The notes beneath the pieces were generated by a model. That model ran no database searches. It saw only the letters and a program-made list of their open reading frames with translations, and had not been told where the DNA came from. Position numbers and translations under genes: made by a program. Shown here piece by piece: positions 1-12,600 of a DNA stretch of 64,000 nt. Source of the stretch: Actinostola sp. cb2023. Its lineage: Eukaryota; Cnidaria; Anthozoa; Actiniaria; Actinostolidae. Where the stretch lies: NCBI GenBank assembly GCA_033675265.1, contig JAUJYZ010000816.1, forward strand, positions 429,892 through 493,891. Reading direction: 5' to 3'. Every line of letters starts with the position of its first letter. The stretch's first letter is position 1.

Positions 1-492
1 TAGACCTAAGTGACAGCTGTCACACCAGAGCAAAAACAATGTGATTGATAATTTGTATTTCTTTGTATACTTAAATAAATGTTTCTGATTCATCTTCTCC
101 GCAACGGAGGATTACTGTGGAATCACCCTAGTACACTTTCTCAGTACTTTTTGGTATCTTTTTATATTAAACTTATGTTATTCACATTAAAACTGGAACC
201 TCAATTACATTTCTGCTTGTCTGCTCTGGCAGTCTTGTGGTGAAAGGTCTGATTACAGTAAGATAATTGAGCCACTTGGCCTGCACAATTGATTTCATTG
301 GCGATGCTATCATGAGCAAGCACACTCATGTTACATACATGTTATGTATAATAAGCTGCTGTCATATAGAAACAAGATAGATGCAGGCATTATTGGTCTT
401 TATATATAAATTTAATTTCTAAATTAGATTATTTATTATTTAGTGCAATATACATGTGGTTTATTGTGGATTGTATCATTATTGTAATATAT

Positions 493-702
493 AGAATCAT
501 TTTGTATGAGTGGGAAGTAGTTACGGTACAGCTCGTTCTGTGCTGTGACAGTACCGTGCCGTGACCATGCCGTGTCTAAGCATTCTGATTGGTTGAGCAA
601 TGATTTTGTGCACTGTGATTGGTTGAATAGAAAGTCTTCGATTCAGTACCGTGACAGTAACTCTGTGCCACAGATTTCCCACTCATGCGAAAACGACTCT
701 AT
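493..702. repeat. Palindromic MITE, family A, copy 1
   Basis: About 210 bp with ends that are inverted copies of each other: TATGAGTGGGAAGTAGTTAC on the left and TTCCCACTCATGCGAAAACG on the right. The inside carries GATTGGTTGA boxes in which 'CATTCTGATTGGTTGAGCAA' is recognisable. There is no coding capacity. Further copies lie at 811-1016, 11278-11390 (partial), 17062-17227 and 47294-47700 (interrupted by another element). Confidence 0.8.
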
Positions 703-810
703 ATATATGTTAGTTGTGAGGGCCACAAGTTAATTAGGCTTTGGCTATTATGTGCTACCCTCCTCAAATAAAGACTTTACTTACTTACTAAGGAAACAAT
801 GCTTTTTTAG

Positions 811-1016
811 AGTCGTTTTCATATGAGTGGGAAGTAGTTACGGTACGGTTCGTGCCGTGCATTGACCGTATCGCGCCATCATCGTGCGGTATCCAAGCAT
901 TCTGATTGGTTGAGAAATGATTTCGCGCGCTTTGATTGGTTGAATACAATGTGTTCGATTCCGTACCGTGACCGTAACTCCGTACCGTAGGTTTCCCACT
1001 CATACGAAAACGACTT
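811..1016. repeat. Palindromic MITE, family A, copy 2
   Basis: About 205 bp, starting AGTCGTTTTCATATGAGTGG and ending in the inverted form, ACTCATACGAAAACGACT. It is the most complete copy of the family and has the same internal GATTGGTTGA boxes. Because it is a near-perfect palindrome it should fold as one hairpin. Confidence 0.82.
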
Positions 1017-1179
1017 TATGCTTACACAATGTACAAATGCATGCACTTTTGTTTATGCTAGACGTTGCTGGCAAAAACCAGGCTTTATTGAGTGAGGTGC
1101 GCAGCTGGGCTTATTTACAATCAATCTTGTCCATTCAGAATCATTGATTTACTGAATGTATTTCATCTTCTTGGTTTAG

Positions 1180-3569
1180 CTGTTTGGTATAGGTGGAGCC
1201 ATTGATGAGGTGCCAGACTTGCTTTCCAATGAAGATACATCATCTGTGTTTACCACTAGTAAAAGAAAGACTGTTGGCGAAGCCGGTGGTAAGTTGACAT
1301 TCAATCTCTATTAACTGCCTCCCCTAAATAATAATATTGCCGCTTTTGTGCAAACTACTTTGAATAAATCCCCCTTAATGTGCCTGTGATAAAAATTGCT
1401 CTAGCTATTAAAAGTAGATGTACTTACTTCCTTACCCTCTTAACTCCTATGGGAGTATATAGGCTACAATATTACTCTGCCATAGGGCATAGAAGATATT
1501 CATATCCAGTGATTTGCTATGTCATTTGTGACTTCGTAGGTGACAAGAAAAGGCGAGATGTGGTCGAATGTATAGTGCATGTACCAAAATATAGCTTTTA
1601 TATCACTGCATCACAAAAGGGTATTATATGCCAGTGGAGTGACAAGGTAGGACATAATGGTTCAGAATCTGTTGATTAGTGAACGCACCATTTCTTAATA
1701 ATAAATTATTATTAGATGACTGCCTTTATATGTACATGTAAATATCTTATGCTAACCAACTGTCCATGTATGGAAAAATATATAATTTTAAAACTGTAAT
1801 TCTATATAGATATTGACTTATTGTTGATATAAGTTTTATTGATTTTATTTATATTTCTAGTTTCGCTTGCAAGCCTGTACTGATATCAATGTAAGTACTA
1901 AACAAATATATTCCATTTTGCTGTGCGTCTGTATTTTTATCAATGCACAGATGATGACAAAATGTGTTGAGAACAAAAAACCTACATGACTGAACATTGT
2001 TCTTACCACAGTTGATGTCTTCTCTGTGTAGCTACTATATAATACTAATTGTAGTAATATTATAGTATTGATTGTAAAAAAAAAAAAAAAAAAAAAAAAG
2101 CTACTATATAAGCATTTATATAATATATCACATGCGCTTTGATTGGCCAAGGGCCATGTGTTATTAGAGTACTGACACATAGATGACATCACAAAATCAC
2201 TCAGTGCTCAAAATCTTATATAAAACAAATACATGTAGATTACATTTTCCCGTGCATCTGTACTCTTATAGATGCACAAAAGACATCAAAATGTGGTGAG
2301 AACAACAGTCATGCCACTCAACTTCATCTCGTGGCATACGTTTTTGTTCTCACCACATTTTGACATCATCTGTGCATCTATAAATAAGAGTACAGACTCA
2401 TGGGAAATTGGAATCTATTTATTAATTTTTTTCCCCTTTATTTTTAGGAATCATCTTGGGTTACCGGATGTGGGTTCCTTCCAAGTTTGCGTAGGATTGC
2501 AGTAAGTGCATGTAGCAACTTTGTCAGTGACCTATTATGTTTGCCATTCAGTCGTCTATAGTCTAAATCCCTATAATTCTTTTCTCCAGGTGACTTCTGA
2601 AAGGGCTGTTGCATTATGGGATTACAGAGCAAAACGAAAACAATCTGTAAGAGCTGCATCTTTATCATCATTCATCTTCTGACACATCAGTAGGCACAGA
2701 AGGCCATTCCATCTCCATGTCATTCTATCCTTGGCTACCACAGGGCTCTATTTAAACTAGCCTGGCTAAATTGGATTATTCAGTCCCTGTTATTAAAAAT
2801 AAACGTAATAAATATAAATAAATATAGTAGTGTTCCACCATACTCTGCCGTTCTCTCTACCTCAACTGTATTCCTCCAGGTCATTCTTGGTCGCTTCACT
2901 GATCGTTTCCCCTCTGACTGCCATCCTAGCCTACTGCCATCATGCAATCACCACATGGATCTCTCGATCTCCCTGAAGCACATTTTATAACTGATTTTGA
3001 GAGAGATGCATGTTGCTTTCCAATAATTAGGGGTGTCGAATGGTCCCTGCAAAGAGTCAGTCTCTCAAAATTTCGGTCAAATTTTGTGGGTTTCGAAGTC
3101 TCGTTTTTTCGCAAAAAGCTGTCTCAGAGTATTGAATTTTGAAAACAAAGGGAATTGGTGAAAACGCGTCTCGGGCCTCACAAAAAATGCCTTGTCTCGG
3201 AGTCTCACAAAGTCTTGCCTTGACCATTCAATACAACTAATAATAATTATAGAAACTTTAATTAATATTGAGCTAATCACATGCAATATTAATTCTTGTC
3301 ACTGGCATTGTTTGTGATCTCTAACACACACTTCTGTCGAGAACATAAACATATCTATTCAGTAAATTCCTTTTACTGTTTCAATGACATAATATTCAAT
3401 GCATTGAAATATTATTTCCTATTCTTGACAGACTATTTATCAAATTAAACCAATGGAAAACTCACCTCAGTGTATGACGTACGTCCCATGGAACACTAAC
3501 TCCATGAATGAAGACACACTGTTATTTGGAGATGACAAAGGTAGGACAAATACAGGGACTGTGTGAAGT

Positions 3570-3613
<44 letters not shown>

Positions 3614-6600
3614 TATACTAGTAGACTAGCTAGTATATATCAGACAAAAACATATTGTGACAACCTTTTTGGCTAAAAGTGGGGGGCCCCCTGTCTCCAT
3701 GGTCCCTGAAATAATGCAGCAGTTTTCAAATTATGTACTTGCAGAACTTGTACTTCCTGACACAAAGTTTGTATTTTTTCCCAGCTGGTGAAAATGTAGT
3801 AGCAATACTTTTTGACAACCCTACATGTACACATGTTCATAAACACATTTTATATAATAGCGCATACCGTATTTTACATTAATGCTTGTAAAATTGCCTT
3901 AGGGGGGTGGTCACGGGCCAGAAATGTGTTCAGAGAAGGCTATGCAAGGGTGCATCATACTCTGCATTCCAGTTTTGTAACATGTCATGGCCATGTTTCA
4001 GGTTACGTCAAGATGTTGACTATTTCGTCCAAAGACCTTCACATGAAGAACTCAACTTCTAAAGGAGACTCTGTTGTTGTAAATATAGAACCCAATAAAC
4101 TAAGCAGGTAAAGACTTGAATACATGAACATCAGCATTTTGTTATATTATTGTCTGTAAATCACAACGTGTCAAAATATGTACTTGGATTTGTCTCCATT
4201 CTCAGGAGAAAGATCGAACTTCAATATTCTTATTATTTCCGCAAGTTTCTTTGTTCGTTTGAGATGAGCAAATAATAAAATAATAATAAAATATATAAAA
4301 AATATAAAAAATAAATAAATAAATAATAATTTATATTGCGCATATTAGAATAAGAATTATCATATGCTCATTACATACACTGACTATTATCCAAAATACA
4401 TGCACACCTGATGAATTAAAGGTATATGTATATAAAGTATATGTTTTTTATCTTTCCATAGTGAAATAAGAGGAAGAAAATTCCATGATGACTGCGTTAT
4501 TAAGGTGAGTTCATTTCTCATTCAACTCTTTAGACATAGTTTCTCTTCTTATAGAATATAGGCGGTATAAAAGTACATTCATGGATTCACTCTGTCTACC
4601 ATTTTGTTCCAGATAAAGTATTTCCCACAGTTAGAGATGTTTGGATGTTGTTCGGCAAGTTCAAACTGTTCGTTTATCCTTGGGTGCATTGATAGAGTAT
4701 TAGATAATGGGTAAATGAATGACTTTTTTCAATTCCCTTCCTCACTTGCACTTTCTTGCTTTCTCCGATCCATTCCTTCCTTTTGTCCTTCTTTCCCTCC
4801 TTTGTCCCTTTCTTTCCAACTCTTTACTTCCTTCTCTTCCTTTCTTCCATTCTTTCATCCAGTATTCTATTCTTATGACTGTTAAATGCCTTCAAACTTT
4901 CACTGAAAGAAACGTGCATGTGCTCTTCAAACTTTGGAAATTCATTGGAAATTGTTAATTTTGAAGGTTTTGGACATTTATTGGAAATTGAATTCCCAAC
5001 AAATTTCCAATGGATTTCCAAGGTTTTGAACATTGTGGGATTTTCCCCAGTGTTTCACTGTCATCCAGTTGTACTAAGAACGTTTTTCTGGCTTTCATTT
5101 CAGTCCTGTAAGAGAGCTTGCTGTGCCTAAAGGTGTCAACTGTTTTGATTACAGCTCAAGAGCTAATGTTATTATCACTGCAGGTAAAGTAACTTTGCTA
5201 CAAGATATTCCACAGATGTTGCAACAAGAACAGAACAGTGATGTATGCAAATATGATATATGATGACATTTATAAATACATAATTCTGATGATTATTACT
5301 ACAAGCCTGTGTCGCTTATTGATTGCGATGGTGAAATCTTTTAAGATTAACATAATTAAAATATTTAATAATTAAGATAATTAATAATTAAAATAATTAA
5401 AATAATTAAAAATTAAGATTAAAATATTTAATAATTAACATAATCAATAATTAAAATAAATATAATAATTAACAATTAAAATAATAATTTGAATGTTTTG
5501 TTTCCCCAGGTGCAGATAAAGTTATTCGTATATGGCATCCGCTCATCTTCACAAGACCTACAGGTGAATACGCCTTCTACAAGAATGCGCAATTTCACAA
5601 ATATTGGCGCATTATGCAGTCAACTACACAGGCAGCCCAATCATTGCTTCTGAAGAATAAATACATATTTGCATTTGTGCGCCTTTTTTGATGGGTTTCC
5701 TGTGGTAGAGCACGAGCGCAATACGGATTATGTTGGGCTCCCTGTGTGCGTCCCATAAGATGTGCCTGCAGTTGCGCCCGCAGAAATGCAGTATGTATTC
5801 CTCAGAAGCAATGGTTGGCCTACCTGTGTCAATTCTCGTTAAAGCGGACATTCGTTGAGTCTGTGCTTGGTGTTCGTGTTAATGAGAGTTCTCATTAGCG
5901 GGAGTTATTTTCAGCTAGAGGGAAGGAAGGTTTATGTACTGTTTCAGGTTGTTTATGTTGATTCTCGATGTTTTTTTTAGGGAAATTAATAGGACATTTA
6001 TTCACGATAGTTCAAGTCAGCGTGAATGAAAAAGACCAGCAGTTAATCAGTCTCTCGACCGCACGAGTGAGTACCTGAATTATAACGACAATTTAAGATC
6101 CTTATTACGATCCACCATCCAGCCGTCCGTCAGTCCATCATCCATTCATCAATCATTCATCAAGCATTTATTAATCAAACATCAAGCATTAATCAATCAA
6201 TCATTCATCATCCATTCATCAAATAATCATCAAGCATTCATTCATCAAGGTTTAATTAATCAATCAAGCATTCATCAATCATTCATCATTCATTCAATCA
6301 TTCATCATCTATTCATCAACCAATCATCATCCATTCATCAATCATTCATCATCCATTCATCAACCAATCATCAATCAATCATCAACAATCATTCATCATC
6401 CATTCATCATCAATCAATCAATCATCAAGCATTCATCAATCATTCATCATCCATTCATCAATCAATCATCAGCAATCATTCATCATCCATTCATCAATCA
6501 ATCAATCATCAACCATTCGTCAATCAATCATCAACAATCATTCATCATCCATTCATCAATCAGTCAATCATCAATCGACCATCAAGCATTCATCATCCAT

Positions 6601-9600
6601 TCATCAATCGGCAATCATCAAGCATTCATCAATCATTAATCAACCAATCAATGTCGACTTCTCTTCATCGTTGTTATTGTTATTTTTGTAGGTCTTTCGC
6701 GTGTGGGATATTCAAAGTCTAATTTGTCTACAGGTACGACAATCAGTGGTATCATGGCCTGAGTACAAGTCAGTTATGAGACATTAACGTCTGGTTACAT
6801 TTAGGTATTTACAGATAATGAGGTTCGTCCAGGAGAAAAGCGCATATCGTCCATGTTATACGATGCCAAGAATGATAGGCTGATTACAGGGTGCAGTGTC
6901 ATCGATACGTGGCCGTTAACTAGAGCCATACAGGACTCGTTACAAGTCCCCCATACACATGACCGTCCACTTAGTCAAGTAAGCAAATTACTGTACAGAT
7001 ATTCCAGGTAATAAATAACATTAACTAGAGCCATACAGGACTCGTTACAAGTCCCCCATACACATGACCGTCCACTTAGTCAAGTAAGCAAATTACTGTA
7101 CAGATATTCCAGGTAATAAATAGTATTAAAAGAGCCATCAGGACTCGTGACAGTCCCCCTTTTTCATGACCGCCCACTTAGTCAAGTAAGCAATTACTCA
7201 CATGATTCCAGATGTTATTACTCATTAACTAGAGCCATACAGGATTATTACAAGTCCCCCATATGCAACACCGTCCATTGAGTCAAGTAAGCAAGTCTCG
7301 TACAGAATTCCAGATGATGAATAATCAAAAACTAGAGCCATACCCTAATTTGGAGTCCCTCCTAATCTGGACCCCCTAATAAGCAAGTTACCCCCAGATA
7401 TTCCACCCCCTAAATAGCATTAACTAGAGCCATACAGGACTCGATACAGTCCCCCATACGCATGGACCCCCACTTAATCAAGTAAGCAAGTTACTGTAAT
7501 CTGGCCCAGGTAATAAATCTGGACAGAAACCCCCTAATGTGGACCCCACCCTTTTAATCTGTAGTTGTTATACAATCTGGACCCCCACATGAGTCTGGTT
7601 ATTACTAATCTGCACCCCAGGAATTATTAATCTGGAACCCCGGGATTGAATCTGGATAACATGTCTCGTCACAACCCCCACCCCCTAACAAAATCTGGAC
7701 CACCTAATCTGGATCCCCCCCCTAATCTGGACCCCACCCCCTAATTTGGCCCCCCTAATCTGGAACCCCTAATCTGGACCCCCTAATTTTGAACCCCTAA
7801 TCTGGACCCCACCCCTAATCTGGACCCCCACCCCCTAATCTGGACCCCCCCCCTAATCTGGACCCCCCACCCCCTAATCTGGACCCCCACCCCCTAATCT
7901 GGACCCCCACCCCCTAATCTGGACCCCCACCCCTAATCTGGACCCCCACCCCCTAATCTGGACCCCCACCCCCTAATCTGGACCCCACCCCCCTAATCTG
8001 GACCCCCACCCCCTAATCTGGACCCCCACCCCCTAATCTGGACCCCCACCCCCTAATCTGGACCCCACCCCCTAATCTGGACCCCCCCCACCCCCTAATC
8101 TGGACCCCCCACCCCCTAATCTGGACCCCACCCCCTAAATGGACCACCTGTGGACCCCACTGGTCCAGAATAGAGGGTCCTCATCACCATCACAAACACT
8201 GTCGTCATCGTGGCTGTCATTAGAGACCTTTAGATTCTGGACTACGAGTACGACTACGAGTACCGAGTTTTCGCTGTTACGATTAGTGCGCATGCATAAA
8301 CCGTGACATTGTCACCCCAGCTGAAAATCTCGTTGTCGTCGTTTCGACTATACGACCAGATTTCTTGCAAAACCTTTCGTTGTCTAGAGTACGAGTCCCC
8401 ATGAGACATTTCACAAAATATTTCCGTCTTTTAAATCTCGTGGCCGTCAATTATCATCAAAATATCTTCTTTATTGATTGTTGTTGTTTGTGACAAACAA
8501 GAATTAAAGATCAGTGTTATTTTTGCTACAATTTGAAGAAAAAGCTGAGCGGGTAAAAAGTCGTTTTACCAGGTTCCCGATCTAAAATTTGAATTTGCGC
8601 GAGCACGTCGACGACAACAAGTTAGCGCGCGCGCTGAAAATACAGGCTACTCGTAGTCGAATCTAAAGGTCTCTATTGAAGAAATTAGTATACAGCGCGT
8701 GCTATGTGCAGATTTATAGCACGCGGGGACTGATCAGAACACGAGAGAAGTGTTAAGAGAAGCACGACGTGTAGCACGGTATGATTTTACAGCAACTGTT
8801 TTCAATTTTGTCGTTACAAAAAAAAGAGGGATTCTGAGACGCGCGTGCTGTGTGCTCACGGGCATCCCAACCATTTACTTAGGCTACTAAATATTCAAAA
8901 AATGATATTTGCGTCTGCGATATGGGTTCCCTGTGGTAAAGCGCGCGCGTGTGCAATACATATGTTGGGTTCCCTGTGCTGATAATGTCCTATGGTGTTT
9001 GCTCTCATAAAGCACGCGGAATACGCATCCTTTGGCCAATCAGAGCGCGCGTTATATCATAGTTATTTATAATATCATAAAATCCACGGACCGCCGGCAA
9101 TTAAAATAGAATTTTGGCTCCAGGTTTGGGAAATGGAGACGGGTCCTGGGTCTACGCAACGAGCTCACGGCTGTTCAACGAATAAACGATGAATATTGAC
9201 AATACAGGCTACAGACCTCTGGGGCATACCCACGGTTAGTATCACACCCATTGAAAAGAGCGATGAATATTGACAATACAGGAAAGCGGGAAATATCAAT
9301 GCCGTTACTTAACAAAAGCTATTCAGTACAAACAATTGCAATCTGTCCCATTCCTCTTTTTTGTAGGAACAATTATCCCCTGGGATTTTGGTAAAATCGG
9401 GCAGAATTGTACAAAACATACCCGGATGAGCGCAAGAAAATCCGTTCAAGAAAATGAAATGCCAGAACTGGCTTTGCTGTATCACATACCCAGGGTGCAA
9501 AACACCCATTTGTTGGTGTCGTCGTGTCCAAAAAGGAGTATAGACTATTGGAGGTAAAACATGACACACAGTAGATAAAAGTGATAAAGTGTAGAAGGGA

Positions 9601-12600
9601 GAAGTTAGATTTTAAAAGGGAAAAAAGAAAAAAATATAATATTGGAGGGAAAGTGAAAGAAAGAAAACAAAAACCATCACTGGTTTGCTGTATCACACCA
9701 TAGAAGAAAACGATGTTTGTTGGTGTCGTCGTGGGGAAAGGAGTACGAATATGGAAGGAAGAAGGACACACAGGAGATGAAGAAGGAGGAAGTGTAGAAG
9801 GAGAAGTTAGAATTAAAAAGGAAAAAAGAAATATAATAAGGAAGGAAGGAAGGAAAAGTGAAGGAAAGGAAAAGGAAGGAAAGGAAGAAAAAAGGAAGGA
9901 AGGAAGGAAGTAGGAAAGTGGGTAGGAAGAAGGAAGGAAGGAAGGAAGAAAGGAAAGGAAGGAAGGAAGGAAGGAAGGAAGGAAGGAAGGAAGGAAGGAA
10001 GGAAGGAAGGAAAGGAAGGAAGGAATGAAGGAAGGAAGGAAGGAAGGAAGGAAGGAAGGAAGGAAGAAAGGTAGGTAGGAAGAGAGGAAGGTAGGTAGGA
10101 AGAGAGGAATGTAGCAAGGTAGGTAGGAAGACACTGGAAGGTAGGAATGAAAGAAGAAAGGAAGGAACGAAGGAAGGCATTTTACTATACTGACTGCCTC
10201 TTTAAACTTAAATAATCTTTGCGTGTTTTTAATCACAAAGGACTGCTATGATCTACCGATGTTTGCCGAAATGAGAGTTCTTAGCGATGCTTTCACTCCG
10301 CCGACTCCAATCAGCGATCCAGGTAAGTGATTGTAGTATATAACATCCAACTTTGACAAAAACCGCCGGAAAAAAAAGGTAAAAACAGTCACGTGACCGA
10401 AATGTCGAGTTAAGTAAACCTAAGACATGGCAGCCGTGTAGAATGATAATGGCTACCCTACGAAAAGTGCACGCAGAAGAGCTATGAACTCTACATTTTC
10501 TGCTACTTGTGTTTGGTATCCAACATAGCTGTTATTTTACTATTGTTATGTTACTCCATCGAGTTTTTAACACTTGAGCATGCATACCTGAGCCAGTAGT
10601 ATTTTTTCTTTAGAGGGTGCCTCGCCTTTCGTCTCAAGAGTACCACTTCCAGACATTGGACAAGACCCAAACTCAACAGGACAGGTACACAGAAAAGTTG
10701 TCGTGTTTGATATAGAGTCTTAATGGTACACAATCTTGGATTACAGTTGTACAATTGATTGAGTTTGCTAAAGGTTTCTGAGCACTAATAAATGGGCGAG
10801 GGGGTGCTCATGCTCGAGAGAGTCCAGCGGTGCTCTTCGGCACGGGCTCGGATGAAACGTCGCCCCGAGGCCGCGCCGAAGAGTACCACTGGATTCCCGA
10901 GCATGGGGGGTGCTCCGTCGGCCTCCATTGTTTTGCTAATAAAGTATGTCTCTTCATTTATAACGAGAGCGAAATGACTAATCGCCAAATACCAAACGGA
11001 TCTCAAAAGCCTCACTGTAATTCCAAATATACCGATTTGTATTCATAGATCTCTTTGCTAAAGTCGTGCGAGGTCACGTGTCTAGAGTATTTCAGTGGTG
11101 CGTCGCTATTGGTTGGCACGACAGACGGCGCTTTAATCATGTGGAACCTCGACACCGAGAAAGTGATCTCAAGGTGAGAGTACGCGGTAGAACTAGTATC
11201 ATGGAAAATGGTTTTATTGGTTTTATTTTATATTCTTGGTGTGTAGCAACATAGCTTAACCGAGTAAATAAACTGAGTAGTTTTCGTATAAGTGGAAAGT
11301 AGTTACGGTTCGTGCCGTGCGGCAACCATGCCGTGTCCAAGCATTCTGATTGGTTGACCAATGATTTTGCGCGTTTTTGGTTGACCTAGGAAGGTCGGCC
11401 AATCAGTATCAAGTATATTCTGGTTTGAATAGGACAGCCGCCATTTTGAATTTTGACTTCCAGAACAAGTTCCAACAGACTTCGTTCCCAGGGGTATTTC
11501 TCTGGGAGCGAGTAACGAGCGACAGAATATACCCCTGGGTTCCCAATGATGAGCTATAAATGGCTGTACAGACTGTACTTTTTCTGGATGGCATTTTCAT
11601 TAATGGGTTTGAAAGTTTAAGATTTGCAAAACCTACGACGGCGACGTCAACCGGAAGTGTCAATAACTTCTGTTCGGAGTTTCATACCTTCATAGTTGGT
11701 ATTCCTTGTGGATGAAGTAACCTCACAGGCTTAGGCTTGGACTAAATCTCTAATGTACGAAACCCCGAACAAAAGTTATTGACACTTCCGGTTGACGTCG
11801 CCGTCGTAGGTTTTGCTAATCTTAAACTCCCTATTTGTCATACAGTAATGGACGGAGGTGTTCGTTAGAGGTTTAACATTCCACATTAAATTGCGTTCAG
11901 GTTTATGTTGCCAGTGACAAGTGGAAGCGCACACAGTGGAAACAGCAAACGACAGCGACGGGACGAGCAGACGAGCCTTGTCCATGCATGTCGAGTTCTT
12001 GTCCATAAAGTCAGAAGACCAATCATCTATGGAGAAAGGTATGTTAAAAGAATGAACAGCTGTAGATTTTTATTTTGGGAACCATGCGCTCGCTGTAACA
12101 ATCAATTAGCAGTAGCTTAAAGGTCGGTTTACATGGGCGTTTTTTTGCGTTTTTTCTCACTCGTGATGCAACTTCAAATCGCACCTCTAAACTAGTCGAG
12201 ATTTTAGTCTCGATTTGTTACCTCGATTTGTTACTTGGAGGCTAATTCAATTCTCTGAGTATCTCTTGAGTATCCAGGCCTCCAGCCTTATCTATCGAAA
12301 TCCTCGATGCAACTTGACGGCGATTTTTTATCGGTAGAGATCGCAGCAAATATCGCATCCAAATCGCACTGAAATCGAGGATAGTTTACACGCGCGACAA
12401 AATTAGCAATAGAAATCGAGATTAAATTTGCAGTACAAATCACCTGTGTAAAGTACAGGCAGCCCAACCATTTCTTCTGATGCTACTTATAATAAATAAA
12501 AATATATTTGTATGCGCGCGTCTTTTTTTGATGGGTTTCCTGTGGTAGACGCAATACGTAATTATGTTGAGTTACCTCTTGTCATTCGTGTAATTTCTTA

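Larger units (their letters stand above)
1..1179. other. Noncoding lead-in with two MITEs
   Basis: No convincing exon was found before the first WD40 exon at 1180. The stretch is AT-rich and holds two copies of a palindromic MITE (493-702 and 811-1016, listed separately). It may be an intron of the WD40 gene, whose first readable exon starts in mid-protein, or its upstream flank. Confidence 0.5.

Noticed and set aside
7800..8130. CRISPR-like array
   Set aside because: Units of about 20 bp are contiguous with no unique spacers; it is a minisatellite in an animal intron.
9373..10236. Long Ser/Phe/Pro/Leu-rich reading frames
   Set aside because: They are translations of the GGAA microsatellite.
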